From positions 1-31,090 of the forward strand of contig JBLHJR010000032.1 of the NCBI GenBank assembly GCA_047619205.1: DNA of 31,090 bases, read 5' to 3'. The position numbers and the translations under genes were made by a program. How positions within the stretch are numbered: position 1 is the stretch's first letter; every line of letters starts with the position of its first letter. This stretch comes from Endobugula sp047619205 (GTDB lineage Bacteria; Pseudomonadota; Gammaproteobacteria; Pseudomonadales; Cellvibrionaceae). The notes under the pieces were generated by a model. It worked only from the letters and a program-made list of their open reading frames with translations. It ran no database searches and had not been told where the DNA came from. Below are positions 7,797 to 15,860 of the stretch, in pieces.

Positions 7797-8741
7797 ATGA
7801 CTAATTTATTACCTTGGCTCGCAATATTAATAGGCTTTGCGGGACTGGTATGGAGCGCAGACCGCTTTGTAGAGGGCAGCGCCGCCATTGCCAATAACTT
7901 TGGCGTACCCAAATTCCTAATTGGTTTAACGGTAGTGGCGTTTGGCACCTCCGCTCCTGAAATTGTTGTCTCCATTAGCGCATCACTTAGGGGAACGGGG
8001 GAGATTGCCATCGGTAATGCACTCGGCTCCAACTTAGCCAATGTAGGCTTAGTCTTGGGCATTACCACCTTACTTGCTCCGCTCGCTATTAAGTCGCACA
8101 TATTGAAGCAAGAAGTGCCTATTATGCTCGCTGTAATGGGTATTGCCGGCTGGTTTTTATTTAATGGGCAGCTAAGCCGCAGTGAAGGCATAACATTAGT
8201 GGCATTGATGATCCCATTGATGGCATGGCTAATTTATAGCAAAAAGCAACACCCTGAGGAGCTAGAAGATGTTCACTCAATGGCCACATCAATGGCTAGC
8301 TTATGGTTTATTCTTGGGTTATCACTACTAATTGTTAGTGCCGAATTATTAGTATGGGGAGCAACAGACATAGCTTTTAGCATGGGCATTAGCCCTTTAG
8401 TGATAGGCCTTACCATTGTGGCTGTCGGCACCAGCCTGCCTGAGCTAGCGGCCTCAGTCATCAGCGCACTCAAAGGCCATCACGATATTGCTATCGGCAA
8501 CATTATCGGTTCAAATATTTTTAATTTATTATTAGTCGCTGGCATTCCCGCTATTATTCAACCGCTCAACATGACACAAGACGTGTTCTATCGCGACTAC
8601 CTATACATGCTTGGGCTCAGTCTAGCACTGTGCAGCATGATGATTTGGGGCTTTACCGTAAAAAAAGACGGCATTATTGGCAGAGTTTCTGGCATATTGC
8701 TGTTGATACTTTATGCTGGATATTACACACTGCTAATATAA
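7797..8741 (+). CDS. yrbG: YrbG-type calcium/sodium antiporter (CaCA family)
   Basis: A 314-residue membrane protein with about ten helices, built of two homologous halves. Each half carries the alpha-repeat signature of Na+/Ca2+ exchangers: FGTSAPEIVVS with GNALGSNLANV in the first, VGTSLPELAASV with GNIIGSNIFNL in the second. The acidic residue of each GTSxPE motif is the expected cation ligand. YrbG is normally found beside kdsD and divergent from the mla operon, which supports the call. Direction and ion of transport in this organism are inferred from the family. The ribosome site before the ATG is weak. Confidence 0.9.
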   Translation: MTNLLPWLAILIGFAGLVWSADRFVEGSAAIANNFGVPKFLIGLTVVAFGTSAPEIVVSISASLRGTGEIAIGNALGSNLANVGLVLGITTLLAPLAIKSHILKQEVPIMLAVMGIAGWFLFNGQLSRSEGITLVALMIPLMAWLIYSKKQHPEELEDVHSMATSMASLWFILGLSLLIVSAELLVWGATDIAFSMGISPLVIGLTIVAVGTSLPELAASVISALKGHHDIAIGNIIGSNIFNLLLVAGIPAIIQPLNMTQDVFYRDYLYMLGLSLALCSMMIWGFTVKKDGIIGRVSGILLLILYAGYYTLLI

Positions 8742-8744
8742 AAG

Positions 8745-8957
8745 ATGAATACAGAAACCTTTGCACGGAAGATGATCTTACTTTCAGATAAGGCAAAAAC
8801 TCACGGAAAGAGGGAGTTTATAGGTATAAGTGACCGATTAAATACGTTTTTAACGCGGCATGAGAGCAAAATGGCTTCGTGCAAAGGTCTCATCCAGATA
8901 TTAACCGCTATTAACACTGTAGAGCTTGTTTCTAGGCAAGCCATAAATACACCATGA
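8745..8957 (+). CDS. Doubtful small ORF between yrbG and kdsD
   Basis: An open frame of 70 codons starts four bases after the yrbG stop and its TGA overlaps the kdsD ATG (ATGA), a layout that allows translational coupling. The product is hydrophilic, Lys/Arg-rich and matches nothing I know. There is no Shine-Dalgarno, the codons (AGG, ATA, CGA) are unlike those of the neighbours, and two thirds of the frame lies inside an inverted-repeat element (8754-8891). I think it is more likely a by-product of that element than a conserved gene. Confidence 0.22.
   Translation: MNTETFARKMILLSDKAKTHGKREFIGISDRLNTFLTRHESKMASCKGLIQILTAINTVELVSRQAINTP
8754..8891. mobile_element. MITE-like element, about 138 bp, with 14-bp terminal inverted repeats
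   Basis: The left end reads GAAACCTTTGCACG (8754-8767) and the right end, on the minus strand from 8891, reads GAGACCTTTGCACG: 13 of 14 positions match, and with a one-base gap the match continues through AAG. The interior encodes no transposase. This is the form of a miniature inverted-repeat element mobilised in trans. I could not identify a target-site duplication. It sits between yrbG and kdsD, which are normally close together, and explains most of the 212-base gap. Confidence 0.55.
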
Positions 8958-9940
8958 CAACAAACCAAACAGTAGACACCGATTATATTACTATCGGTAA
9001 ACGCACCGTCAATATGGAACGAGATGCCGTTGACGCACTTGCCTCGCGCATAGATGATAGTTTTCACAACGCCTGTGAATTAATTCGTCAATGTAGAGGC
9101 AAGGTGATCGTTACCGGCATGGGAAAGTCGGGACATATTGGCAATAAGATTGCTTCCACCTTAGCCAGTACTGGCACACCCGCATTTTTTGTTCATCCCG
9201 GCGAAGCTAGTCATGGCGACCTTGGCATGATAAGTAAAGAGGACGTGGTTATTGCCATTTCCAACTCAGGTAATTCAGCAGAAGTCACCGCCCTAATCCC
9301 TTTGCTTAAACGTTTACAAACCCCCCTCATTAGCATGGCGGGTAACAGCGACTCCATTCTCGCCAAAGCCGCTGAGGTCAACCTCGACATTAGCGTCACC
9401 TGTGAGGCCTGTCCGCTCGACCTAGCCCCCACTTCGAGTACTACCGTTACCTTAGTCATGGGCGACGCCTTGGCAGTAGCCTTGCTCGAAGCAAAAGGCT
9501 TTACCGCTGAGGATTTTGCCTTTTCTCATCCTGGCGGCACGCTAGGTAAACGCTTACTATTAAAAGTTTTCGATATCATGCACAGTGGTGACAATATCCC
9601 TTCTGTTTATGCTGGCGCCTCTCTCAGTCAAGCACTCTTAGAAATGACGCAAAAGGGTCTTGGCCTGACAACGGTGCTAGACACAGATGGTGCCCTATTA
9701 GGCATTTTTACAGATGGAGATTTACGCCGCGCAATAGACTCAGGCTTAGACATAAGAACCATTATCATTAGCGACGTTATGAACACATCTCCCAGCATCA
9801 TAAAACAGAATATGTTAGCCGCAGAAGCCTTAGGCACAATGGAAGCAAAAGCAATTACAGCACTAGTGATGACCGACGAACAACAGCGGCCTATTGGAGT
9901 GGTTCACCTACATGACTTATTACGTGCAGGCATTTTATAA
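8954..9940 (+). CDS. kdsD: D-arabinose 5-phosphate isomerase KdsD
   Basis: Converts D-ribulose 5-phosphate to D-arabinose 5-phosphate, the first step of KDO synthesis for LPS. The 328 residues hold an N-terminal SIS domain (about 45-180, with VIVTGMGKSGHIGNKIAST and HPGEASHGDLGMI, and the substrate-site DLAPTSSTT) followed by two CBS domains (about 210-328). It begins the cytoplasmic KDO/LPS transport run kdsD-kdsC-lptC-lptA-lptB. The ATG overlaps the stop of the doubtful small ORF. Normal length and motifs. Confidence 0.96.
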   Translation: MTTNQTVDTDYITIGKRTVNMERDAVDALASRIDDSFHNACELIRQCRGKVIVTGMGKSGHIGNKIASTLASTGTPAFFVHPGEASHGDLGMISKEDVVIAISNSGNSAEVTALIPLLKRLQTPLISMAGNSDSILAKAAEVNLDISVTCEACPLDLAPTSSTTVTLVMGDALAVALLEAKGFTAEDFAFSHPGGTLGKRLLLKVFDIMHSGDNIPSVYAGASLSQALLEMTQKGLGLTTVLDTDGALLGIFTDGDLRRAIDSGLDIRTIIISDVMNTSPSIIKQNMLAAEALGTMEAKAITALVMTDEQQRPIGVVHLHDLLRAGIL

Positions 9941-9973
9941 CATCCTTTTGAACATTAATAAGCACAAAAACAT

Positions 9974-10516
9974 ATGATTTTTAACAATATTAATAGCACT
10001 ATTATCGCTCGCGCAAAAAAAATCCGCTTACTCGTACTCGATGTTGATGGCGTGCTCTCTGACGGCAAATTATACTTTTCCAATAGTGGCGAAGAAATAA
10101 AAGCCTTTAATTCACTCGATGGTCAAGGCATTAAAATGCTACAAGCCAGCGGCGTCGAGGTCGCCATTATCACTGGACGAACTAGTCAAATAGTACAAAA
10201 ACGCGCGCAAAACTTAGGTATTAACCTTCTACTACAGGGACGAGAAGATAAATTAACGGCCCTATATGAGCTGCTAGCTGAAAAAAAACTCAATGACGAT
10301 GAAATTGCACACATGGGAGATGACTACCCCGACCTTCCCCTCATCCGCAAAGTTGGCTTAGGCTTAGCTCCCGCAAATGCCCACAGTATCATCACACAAT
10401 ACTGCCATTGGCAGAGTCAGTATAATGGGGGGAATGGAGCCGTTAGAGAAGCTTGCGACTTCATCATGACCGCTCAAGAATCTTTTGATGACGCCTTGGC
10501 TCCCTACTTAATCTAA
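9974..10516 (+). CDS. kdsC: 3-deoxy-D-manno-octulosonate 8-phosphate phosphatase KdsC
   Basis: Hydrolyses KDO 8-phosphate to KDO. The 180-residue protein is a small C0-type HAD phosphatase: nucleophile Asp23 and acid/base Asp25 in LVLDVDGVLSDG, a Thr/Gly motif ITGRTS at about 66-71, and the metal-binding HMGDDYPD (Asp116, Asp117). HAD enzymes of this class work as tetramers without a cap domain, consistent with its size. It lies between kdsD and lptC, 15 bases before the latter. Confidence 0.95.
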   Translation: MIFNNINSTIIARAKKIRLLVLDVDGVLSDGKLYFSNSGEEIKAFNSLDGQGIKMLQASGVEVAIITGRTSQIVQKRAQNLGINLLLQGREDKLTALYELLAEKKLNDDEIAHMGDDYPDLPLIRKVGLGLAPANAHSIITQYCHWQSQYNGGNGAVREACDFIMTAQESFDDALAPYLI

Positions 10517-10531
10517 TCGCACGAGAAACCC

Positions 10532-11125
10532 ATGAGCAAGCTGCACACTCTCTCTATTCTTGCCTTGGCCGCTATCCTGGCGACCATTTTATGGCAAGCC
10601 CCGCCTTCATTATTGCTTGACCTAAGCGATGAAGATAATGCACTACAACCACAGTTTCCAGACGCATATCTTATCAACACTAAAACAACCCAATACAACA
10701 CGGAAGGGGACGTCTCACATATTATACTAGCGGATAAAGTGAGCCATTTTAAAATCAGCAAGAGCAATGCCGAAGCTTATGCATTACTAGAACAACCTAA
10801 ATTTACCTTTTATAACAACCGAGCATCTACCACGCCACCATGGCACGCCTCATCAAAACATGCTCGAAGCCTACATCAAAATGAAGAGTTATTGATGACA
10901 GGCGATGTTATCCTTACGCAGAAAAATAGTCATGATGTCATTGCCACCAGCATTAGCTCCGAAGAACTATTAATAAAGCCCAATCAACAATACGCGGAAA
11001 CAAACAAACCTGTTATTATTAACACTAAATTGGGGGTCACCACCGCTATTGGATTGAAAATGTCATTAGCGTCAGAAACCATAGAACTACTATCCAATGT
11101 CAGGAGCCGTTATGAATCTCAATAG
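10532..11125 (+). CDS. lptC: LPS export protein LptC
   Basis: A bitopic inner-membrane protein of 197 residues: one N-terminal helix (about 5-25) and a periplasmic beta-jellyroll that receives LPS from LptB2FG and passes it to LptA. Sequence conservation in LptC is low, but the GDV motif (LLMTGDVILTQ), the repeated beta-strand pattern and the position between kdsC and lptA make the call firm. Its 3' end overlaps lptA by 14 bases. Confidence 0.9.
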   Translation: MSKLHTLSILALAAILATILWQAPPSLLLDLSDEDNALQPQFPDAYLINTKTTQYNTEGDVSHIILADKVSHFKISKSNAEAYALLEQPKFTFYNNRASTTPPWHASSKHARSLHQNEELLMTGDVILTQKNSHDVIATSISSEELLIKPNQQYAETNKPVIINTKLGVTTAIGLKMSLASETIELLSNVRSRYESQ

Positions 11126-11618
11126 ATACCATGTATTGACTACATTATTCATCCTCTCACTATCGATATGCGCAGGTCAGGTTATCGCTCTAGCTGACGA
11201 CAAAGATCAACCTATTAATGTGAGTGCCGACAAAGCGCGGAAAAACGACAAACAAGGATTAACGGTCTATCAAGGTGATGTCGTGATTACTCAGGGCTCC
11301 ATACGTATTACGGGAGAGATTATCAGCATTTATGATACCGCAGGCACCGTCGATAAAATTGTTGCCACTGGCAAGCCAGCAAAATTCAAGCAACAACCCG
11401 AACCACAAAGTGAATACATCATCGCCAATGGATCCACCATTGAATATGATGTTAAAGCCGAATCATTATTACTACTTGAGAATGCCCTGCTACTACAAGA
11501 GGGTAATACAACGAATAGCAACAAAATAATTTACGATATGAAAACGGCTGTTGTGAATGCAGGCGATGAGAAAGGTCGCGTTATTATGACTCTTAAACCT
11601 TCCCCAACTAACCCTTAA
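11112..11618 (+). CDS. lptA: Periplasmic LPS transport protein LptA
   Basis: The periplasmic bridge protein that carries LPS from LptC to LptD at the outer membrane. I place the start at the ATG at 11112 because CAGGAG lies just upstream (11101-11105 region) and the product then begins directly with a signal peptide (about 28 residues, ending near VIALA). The ATG at 11097 in the same frame would add five residues and lacks a ribosome site. The mature part has the OstA/LptA jellyroll pattern: INVSADKA, YQGDVVITQGSIRITGE, VDKIVATGKPAKF. The start lies inside lptC, so translation is probably coupled. Confidence 0.93.
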   Translation: MNLNRYHVLTTLFILSLSICAGQVIALADDKDQPINVSADKARKNDKQGLTVYQGDVVITQGSIRITGEIISIYDTAGTVDKIVATGKPAKFKQQPEPQSEYIIANGSTIEYDVKAESLLLLENALLLQEGNTTNSNKIIYDMKTAVVNAGDEKGRVIMTLKPSPTNP

Positions 11619-11632
11619 ATATCCGAAGTCTA

Positions 11633-12358
11633 ATGCCTACTCTACAAGCCAGCCACCTTGCCAAAAGCTACAACAAGCGTCCCGTTGTTATCGATGTTTC
11701 AATTGAAGTCCATAGCGGCCAAATAGTTGGCCTGTTAGGGCCTAACGGTGCGGGGAAAACCACTTGTTTCTATATGATTGCAGGGTTAGTGTCCGCCGAC
11801 AAAGGCGCCATTACCATTAACGATAAAGATATTAGCCACCTCCCCATGCATGGACGAGCACGCGCTGGCATTGGCTATCTACCACAAGAAGCCTCTGTGT
11901 TTCGTAAATTATCCGTCGCCGACAATATACTTGCGATACTAGAAACTCGAAAAGAACTTAATCGTGCACAGCGCTTAGAAAAGCTTGAGGTCTTATTACA
12001 AGAATTCCATATCACCCATATCAAAGACTCGCTAGGAATGGCGCTTTCTGGAGGTGAAAGGCGACGCGTAGAAATTGCCCGTGCACTAGCAACAGAACCA
12101 AAATTTATATTACTAGATGAACCTTTCGCAGGTGTTGACCCTATTTCGGTTAATGATATAAAACACATTATTGTCCATTTACAACAACGCGGTATTGGCG
12201 TACTCATTACCGACCATAATGTACGTGAAACACTGACGATCTGTGAAAAAGCCTACATTGTCAGCGAAGGCCATATCATTGCTCAAGGCAGTGCCGACGA
12301 TATATTACAAAACAAGCAGGTGAAGGATGTCTATTTAGGCAATGATTTTTCCCTATAG
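11633..12358 (+). CDS. lptB: LPS export ABC transporter ATPase LptB
   Basis: The 241-residue ATPase that powers LPS extraction by LptFG. All ABC motifs are intact: Walker A GPNGAGKT (36-43), Q-loop Gln85, signature LSGGE (138-142), Walker B ILLDE (159-163) and switch His195 (ITDH). LptF and LptG are not in the window, as is usual because they lie elsewhere. It follows lptA by 14 bases and ends the kds-lpt run. Confidence 0.97.
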   Translation: MPTLQASHLAKSYNKRPVVIDVSIEVHSGQIVGLLGPNGAGKTTCFYMIAGLVSADKGAITINDKDISHLPMHGRARAGIGYLPQEASVFRKLSVADNILAILETRKELNRAQRLEKLEVLLQEFHITHIKDSLGMALSGGERRRVEIARALATEPKFILLDEPFAGVDPISVNDIKHIIVHLQQRGIGVLITDHNVRETLTICEKAYIVSEGHIIAQGSADDILQNKQVKDVYLGNDFSL

Positions 12359-12403
12359 ACAAGCCCACAAGCCACACACATCAAGAAAAATCAAAGCAAA
12401 TAG

Positions 12404-12432
12404 GCATAAGTCTTGCTTATCACTTGCTTATG
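12404..12432. repeat. Cluster of ATAAG/CTTAT repeats between lptB and rpoN
   Basis: CTTGCTTAT occurs twice, at 12412-12420 and 12423-12431, an 11-base spacing close to one helical turn. An inverted copy of the core, CATAAG, precedes them at 12405-12410. Repeats in helical phase upstream of a regulator gene can be protein-binding sites, but no known motif is recognised. Confidence 0.3.
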
Positions 12433-12507
12433 ACTCAATGACTGACTAGAATTATGACTGTGAGCACGCAGCGGCTCAAAATAGCTTCTCTCATTTAATT
12501 GGCTGAT

Positions 12508-12533
12508 TATTGTAGTTAAATTAATCTACAATA
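12508..12533. promoter_or_regulatory. Perfect 8-bp dyad upstream of rpoN
   Basis: TATTGTAG (12508-12515) and CTACAATA (12526-12533) form a perfect inverted repeat around a 10-base AT-only spacer. It lies about 40 bases before the rpoN ATG, where a promoter or operator would be expected; TACAAT inside the right arm could serve as a -10. It could be an operator for rpoN control or a leader hairpin. No poly-T tract follows, so a terminator is unlikely. Confidence 0.4.
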
Positions 12534-12574
12534 GAGCAGCTTGACTCAGACAGTAACGAGACATAGCCCGCAAA

Positions 12575-14128
12575 ATGAAACAGTCCTTGCAACTAAAAAT
12601 GGGTCAAAGCTTAACCATGACCCCTCAACTCCAGCAAGCTATTCGCTTGCTGCAGCTATCCACACTAGATTTACAAAATGAAATACAAGAAGCGCTAGAC
12701 ACCAACCCCATGCTAGAGGTTGCTGAAGATCTAAGCAAAACTGACAATAAAGAAACCAATGCCAATTCACAGGCAGAAATGCCAGCGAGTAAAGACCCTA
12801 CAGCCGCCTCTAACACTGATGATAACGCTCCAAAAAACAGTGACACTAACGCCGAAGCAACAGAAGAACTAGAATGGTCGCAAACCATACCCGAAGATTT
12901 ACCGGTTGATACTAGCTGGGATGATGTTTATCAAAGCTCATCAGTGGGCCCCAGTAGTTCCGCTACAGGTAGCGATGATGACGGTTTCGAAACACAAAGA
13001 AGTGGCACGGAAAGCTTACAAGACCACCTAATGTGGCAACTTAACTTAACGCATTTTTCTGACAAAGATCACTCCATTGCCCTCACTATCATTGATGATA
13101 TAAAACCCTGTGGAATGCTGTCATCAAGTATCAACGATATCTTTACCGCTCTTACCGATAGCTTAGATGACATTGATGAAGACGAGGTCTTTGCCGTACT
13201 ACATCGGCTACAACAATTCGATCCCCCCGGTGTTGCCAGCCAAAACCTAGGCGAGTGTTTATTGATTCAACTGCAGCAGCTTGAGCAAAAAAACCAATCA
13301 ATAAAAGATATTAATAGCGAGATCGCTGGTGTAGAGTGCGCAAAAAAAATTGTTAGCGAGCACCTTGCGCTATTAGCCAGCCGAGATTACAAAACTTTGA
13401 TGCGCAAGTTGCGCATCAAAGAAAATGAGCTCAAACAGGCGATAATACTGATCCAAAGCATGAATCCTCATCCCGGTGAAGATATTGGAAGTGACAACAC
13501 AGAGTATGTGATTCCCGACGTCTTTGTTAGTAAAAAAAATGATCGCTGGGTAGTTGAACTCAACCCCGATATCGCACCCAAAATACGTATTAATAATCAA
13601 TATGCGGGCTTAGTTAAACGTGCCGACTCCAGTAGCGATAACACCTATTTAAAAGATAATTTACAAGAAGCCCGCTGGTTTATAAAAAGTTTACAAAGCC
13701 GCAACGAGACACTGCTCAAAGTCTCCACCGCCATTGTTGAAAAACAGCGTGGTTTTTTAGACTTTGGCGAAGAAGCTATGAAACCGTTAGTATTACATGA
13801 TATTGCCGAAGCCGTTGAGATGCATGAATCTACCATTTCTCGTGTCACTACCAATAAATATATGCATACTCCTAAAGGTATTTTTGAACTCAAGTACTTT
13901 TTTTCTAGCCATGTAAGCACTGATTCTGGGGGCGAATGCTCCTCAACGGCCATTAGAGCCATTATAAAAAAACTTATCTCCGCCGAAAATGTTGCTAAAC
14001 CCCTCAGTGATAGTAAAATCACCAACTTACTTGGCGAACAAGGCATCAAAGTGGCCCGACGCACTATTGCAAAATATCGTGAATCCATGTCGATACCACC
14101 GTCTAATGAACGTAAACAATTAATTTAA
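12575..14128 (+). CDS. rpoN: RNA polymerase sigma-54 factor RpoN
   Basis: A 517-residue sigma-54. Region I at the N-terminus has the Gln/Leu-rich activator-interacting sequence (LKMGQSLTMTPQLQQAIRLL). Region II (about 50-140) is long, acidic and Ser/Asp-rich. Then follow the core-binding domain (about 150-330), the helix-turn-helix (HESTISRVTTNKY, near residue 425) and the RpoN box ARRTIAKYRE at 494-503 that reads the -24 promoter element. It is preceded by a 216-base gap with repeats and a dyad, so probably has its own promoter, and is followed by ptsN without the usual hpf. Confidence 0.97.
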   Translation: MKQSLQLKMGQSLTMTPQLQQAIRLLQLSTLDLQNEIQEALDTNPMLEVAEDLSKTDNKETNANSQAEMPASKDPTAASNTDDNAPKNSDTNAEATEELEWSQTIPEDLPVDTSWDDVYQSSSVGPSSSATGSDDDGFETQRSGTESLQDHLMWQLNLTHFSDKDHSIALTIIDDIKPCGMLSSSINDIFTALTDSLDDIDEDEVFAVLHRLQQFDPPGVASQNLGECLLIQLQQLEQKNQSIKDINSEIAGVECAKKIVSEHLALLASRDYKTLMRKLRIKENELKQAIILIQSMNPHPGEDIGSDNTEYVIPDVFVSKKNDRWVVELNPDIAPKIRINNQYAGLVKRADSSSDNTYLKDNLQEARWFIKSLQSRNETLLKVSTAIVEKQRGFLDFGEEAMKPLVLHDIAEAVEMHESTISRVTTNKYMHTPKGIFELKYFFSSHVSTDSGGECSSTAIRAIIKKLISAENVAKPLSDSKITNLLGEQGIKVARRTIAKYRESMSIPPSNERKQLI

Positions 14129-14199
14129 TTGTCCACATAACCTAGACTCAAAAAACACCTAAATCATTGAAGAATGAAATTTAACACACGATATCAACT

Positions 14200-14649
14200 A
14201 TGAACATAAGCTCCCTTTTATCGCCAAAAAGCGTACTTTGCTTGCATAATAGCAGTAGTAAAAAACGTATATTAGAAGACATCTCCGAGCATTTAGGCGG
14301 ACAATTTCCAGGGATTAATGCGAACACGATATTTAGTGCGCTCATTTCTCGGGAAAAGTTAGGCTCTACGGGTATTGGCAATGGCATTGCCATTCCTCAC
14401 TGCCGCATACCTGAATGCAACAAAATTATTGCCATGTTGATCACACTGGAAAAAAGCATTGATTTCGATGCTATCGACAGCCGGCCTGTGGATGTTATTT
14501 TTGTCTTGCTCGTACCTGAGGATGCGAATGAAAACCATCTTAAAACACTCGCAAAAATTGCTGAAACATTTTCTGACGAAAAAATATTAAGCAGTGTTCG
14601 TCATGCGACTAACAACGATGAATTATTACAAGCAGTGCAGTCCACTTAA
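14200..14649 (+). CDS. ptsN: Nitrogen-PTS EIIA component PtsN (EIIA-Ntr)
   Basis: A 149-residue EIIA domain of the nitrogen phosphotransferase system, receiving phosphate from the NPr protein encoded two genes downstream. The phosphorylated histidine is His67 in NGIAIPHCR. The system regulates, rather than transports: known targets in relatives include potassium uptake and cell-envelope enzymes. Length is a little short of E. coli PtsN (163) because of a shorter N-terminus. It lies 71 bases after rpoN, with no hpf between them. Confidence 0.94.
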   Translation: MNISSLLSPKSVLCLHNSSSKKRILEDISEHLGGQFPGINANTIFSALISREKLGSTGIGNGIAIPHCRIPECNKIIAMLITLEKSIDFDAIDSRPVDVIFVLLVPEDANENHLKTLAKIAETFSDEKILSSVRHATNNDELLQAVQST

Positions 14650-14711
14650 GACCTGAACACTCAATAGAGGTAAGGGCACCTATAAAATAACAGGCAAAAC
14701 ACGAGGTGAAC

Positions 14712-15569
14712 ATGCAATTAGTTATTATCAGTGGCCGCTCGGGATCGGGGAAGAGTACTGCACTCAATGTATTAGAAGATATTGGCTTCACTTGCATTGA
14801 TAACCTTCCCGCATCATTACTGCCCGCTCTCGCAGAGCATAGCCACACATTAGAAAGCATGCGTTATGCTGTAAGTATCGATGCGCGTAATCACAATAAA
14901 GACCTCAAACAATTACCGGACATCATTCTCAGCTCACCGATTAATAAACTCGACTACCAAATCATCTTTCTCGATGCCAATGATGATGCATTAATACAGC
15001 GATTTAGTGAAACGAGACGTAAGCACCCACTAAGTAATTCAACTACAGATTTGCGTGAAGCTATCATCGAAGAACACAATCTATTAAAGCCCATTCTAGA
15101 ATTAGCCGATATCTCTATCGACACTAGCGATATGAAATATCACGATTTGCGTGATTTTATTAAGCGACGCTTCGTCACCGTCGATGACGACAACCTAGCT
15201 ATTATGTTTCAATCCTTCGGTTTTAAATATGGTATTCCCAAAGATTCCGACCTATTATTTGATGTTCGCTGCCTACCTAACCCTCACTGGAAACCTGAAC
15301 TTCGCCCACTCACTGGCAAAGATGAGGCGGTTCAGGAATTTTTAAGCGAGCAACCTCAAGTAGAAGAAATGTACCAAGATATCAAACAGTTTTTAAAGCG
15401 CTGGCTACCTCGTTACAAAGAAAATAACCGCAGCTATATCACTATTGCCATTGGCTGTACCGGCGGTCAACATCGTTCAGTATATCTTTGCGAGCGCTTA
15501 GGCAATCATTTCGCCGAAATATCGAGTAATATTCAACATCGCCACAGAGAACTTTTACCCAATGATTAA
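14712..15569 (+). CDS. rapZ: RNase adapter protein RapZ (nucleotide-binding)
   Basis: A 285-residue P-loop protein. In E. coli RapZ binds the small RNA GlmZ and delivers it to RNase E, tuning glucosamine-6-phosphate synthesis for the envelope. Walker A is GRSGSGKST near residues 7-15, and the family-typical C-terminal GCTGGQHRSVYL is present. I chose the ATG at 14712 because GAGG lies five bases upstream; the in-frame GTG at 14706 overlaps that site. The C-terminal end overlaps ptsO by 8 bases (AATGATTAA), indicating coupled translation. Confidence 0.95.
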   Translation: MQLVIISGRSGSGKSTALNVLEDIGFTCIDNLPASLLPALAEHSHTLESMRYAVSIDARNHNKDLKQLPDIILSSPINKLDYQIIFLDANDDALIQRFSETRRKHPLSNSTTDLREAIIEEHNLLKPILELADISIDTSDMKYHDLRDFIKRRFVTVDDDNLAIMFQSFGFKYGIPKDSDLLFDVRCLPNPHWKPELRPLTGKDEAVQEFLSEQPQVEEMYQDIKQFLKRWLPRYKENNRSYITIAIGCTGGQHRSVYLCERLGNHFAEISSNIQHRHRELLPND

Positions 15570-15831
15570 AAAATCATTAGTGATTATCAATAAGCTGGGA
15601 CTACATGCTAGAGCTGCAGCAAAGCTAACTGGTTTAGCAGGACGTTTTTCCAGTAAAATTGAGCTAAGCGTTAAAGACAAAACTGTAGACTGTAAAAGTG
15701 TCATGTCACTGATGCTATTAGCCGCCAGCAAAGGGACTCCTATTGAACTAACCACCGACGGTAAAGATGAAGTCGACGCCATAAATGCCATTGAAGCGTT
15801 GATCAACAATCGATTCGATGAAGCAGAATAA
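15562..15831 (+). CDS. ptsO: Phosphocarrier protein NPr (HPr-like)
   Basis: An 89-residue HPr-fold protein. The phosphorylated histidine is His15 in KLGLHARAA, and the second conserved site KSVMSLMLLAA (Ser near 46) is present. In the nitrogen PTS it passes phosphate from PtsP (not in the window) to PtsN, encoded just upstream. Its start overlaps the end of rapZ. The gene order ptsN-rapZ-ptsO is the standard one. Confidence 0.95.
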   Translation: MIKKSLVIINKLGLHARAAAKLTGLAGRFSSKIELSVKDKTVDCKSVMSLMLLAASKGTPIELTTDGKDEVDAINAIEALINNRFDEAE

Positions 15832-15860
15832 CCTCCTATGCTAGGATAAGCGCCGGTAAT

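Noticed and set aside
13645..14088. 147-codon minus-strand frame opposite rpoN
   Set aside because: Antisense shadow of the RpoN C-terminal domain; no ribosome site or recognisable motif.
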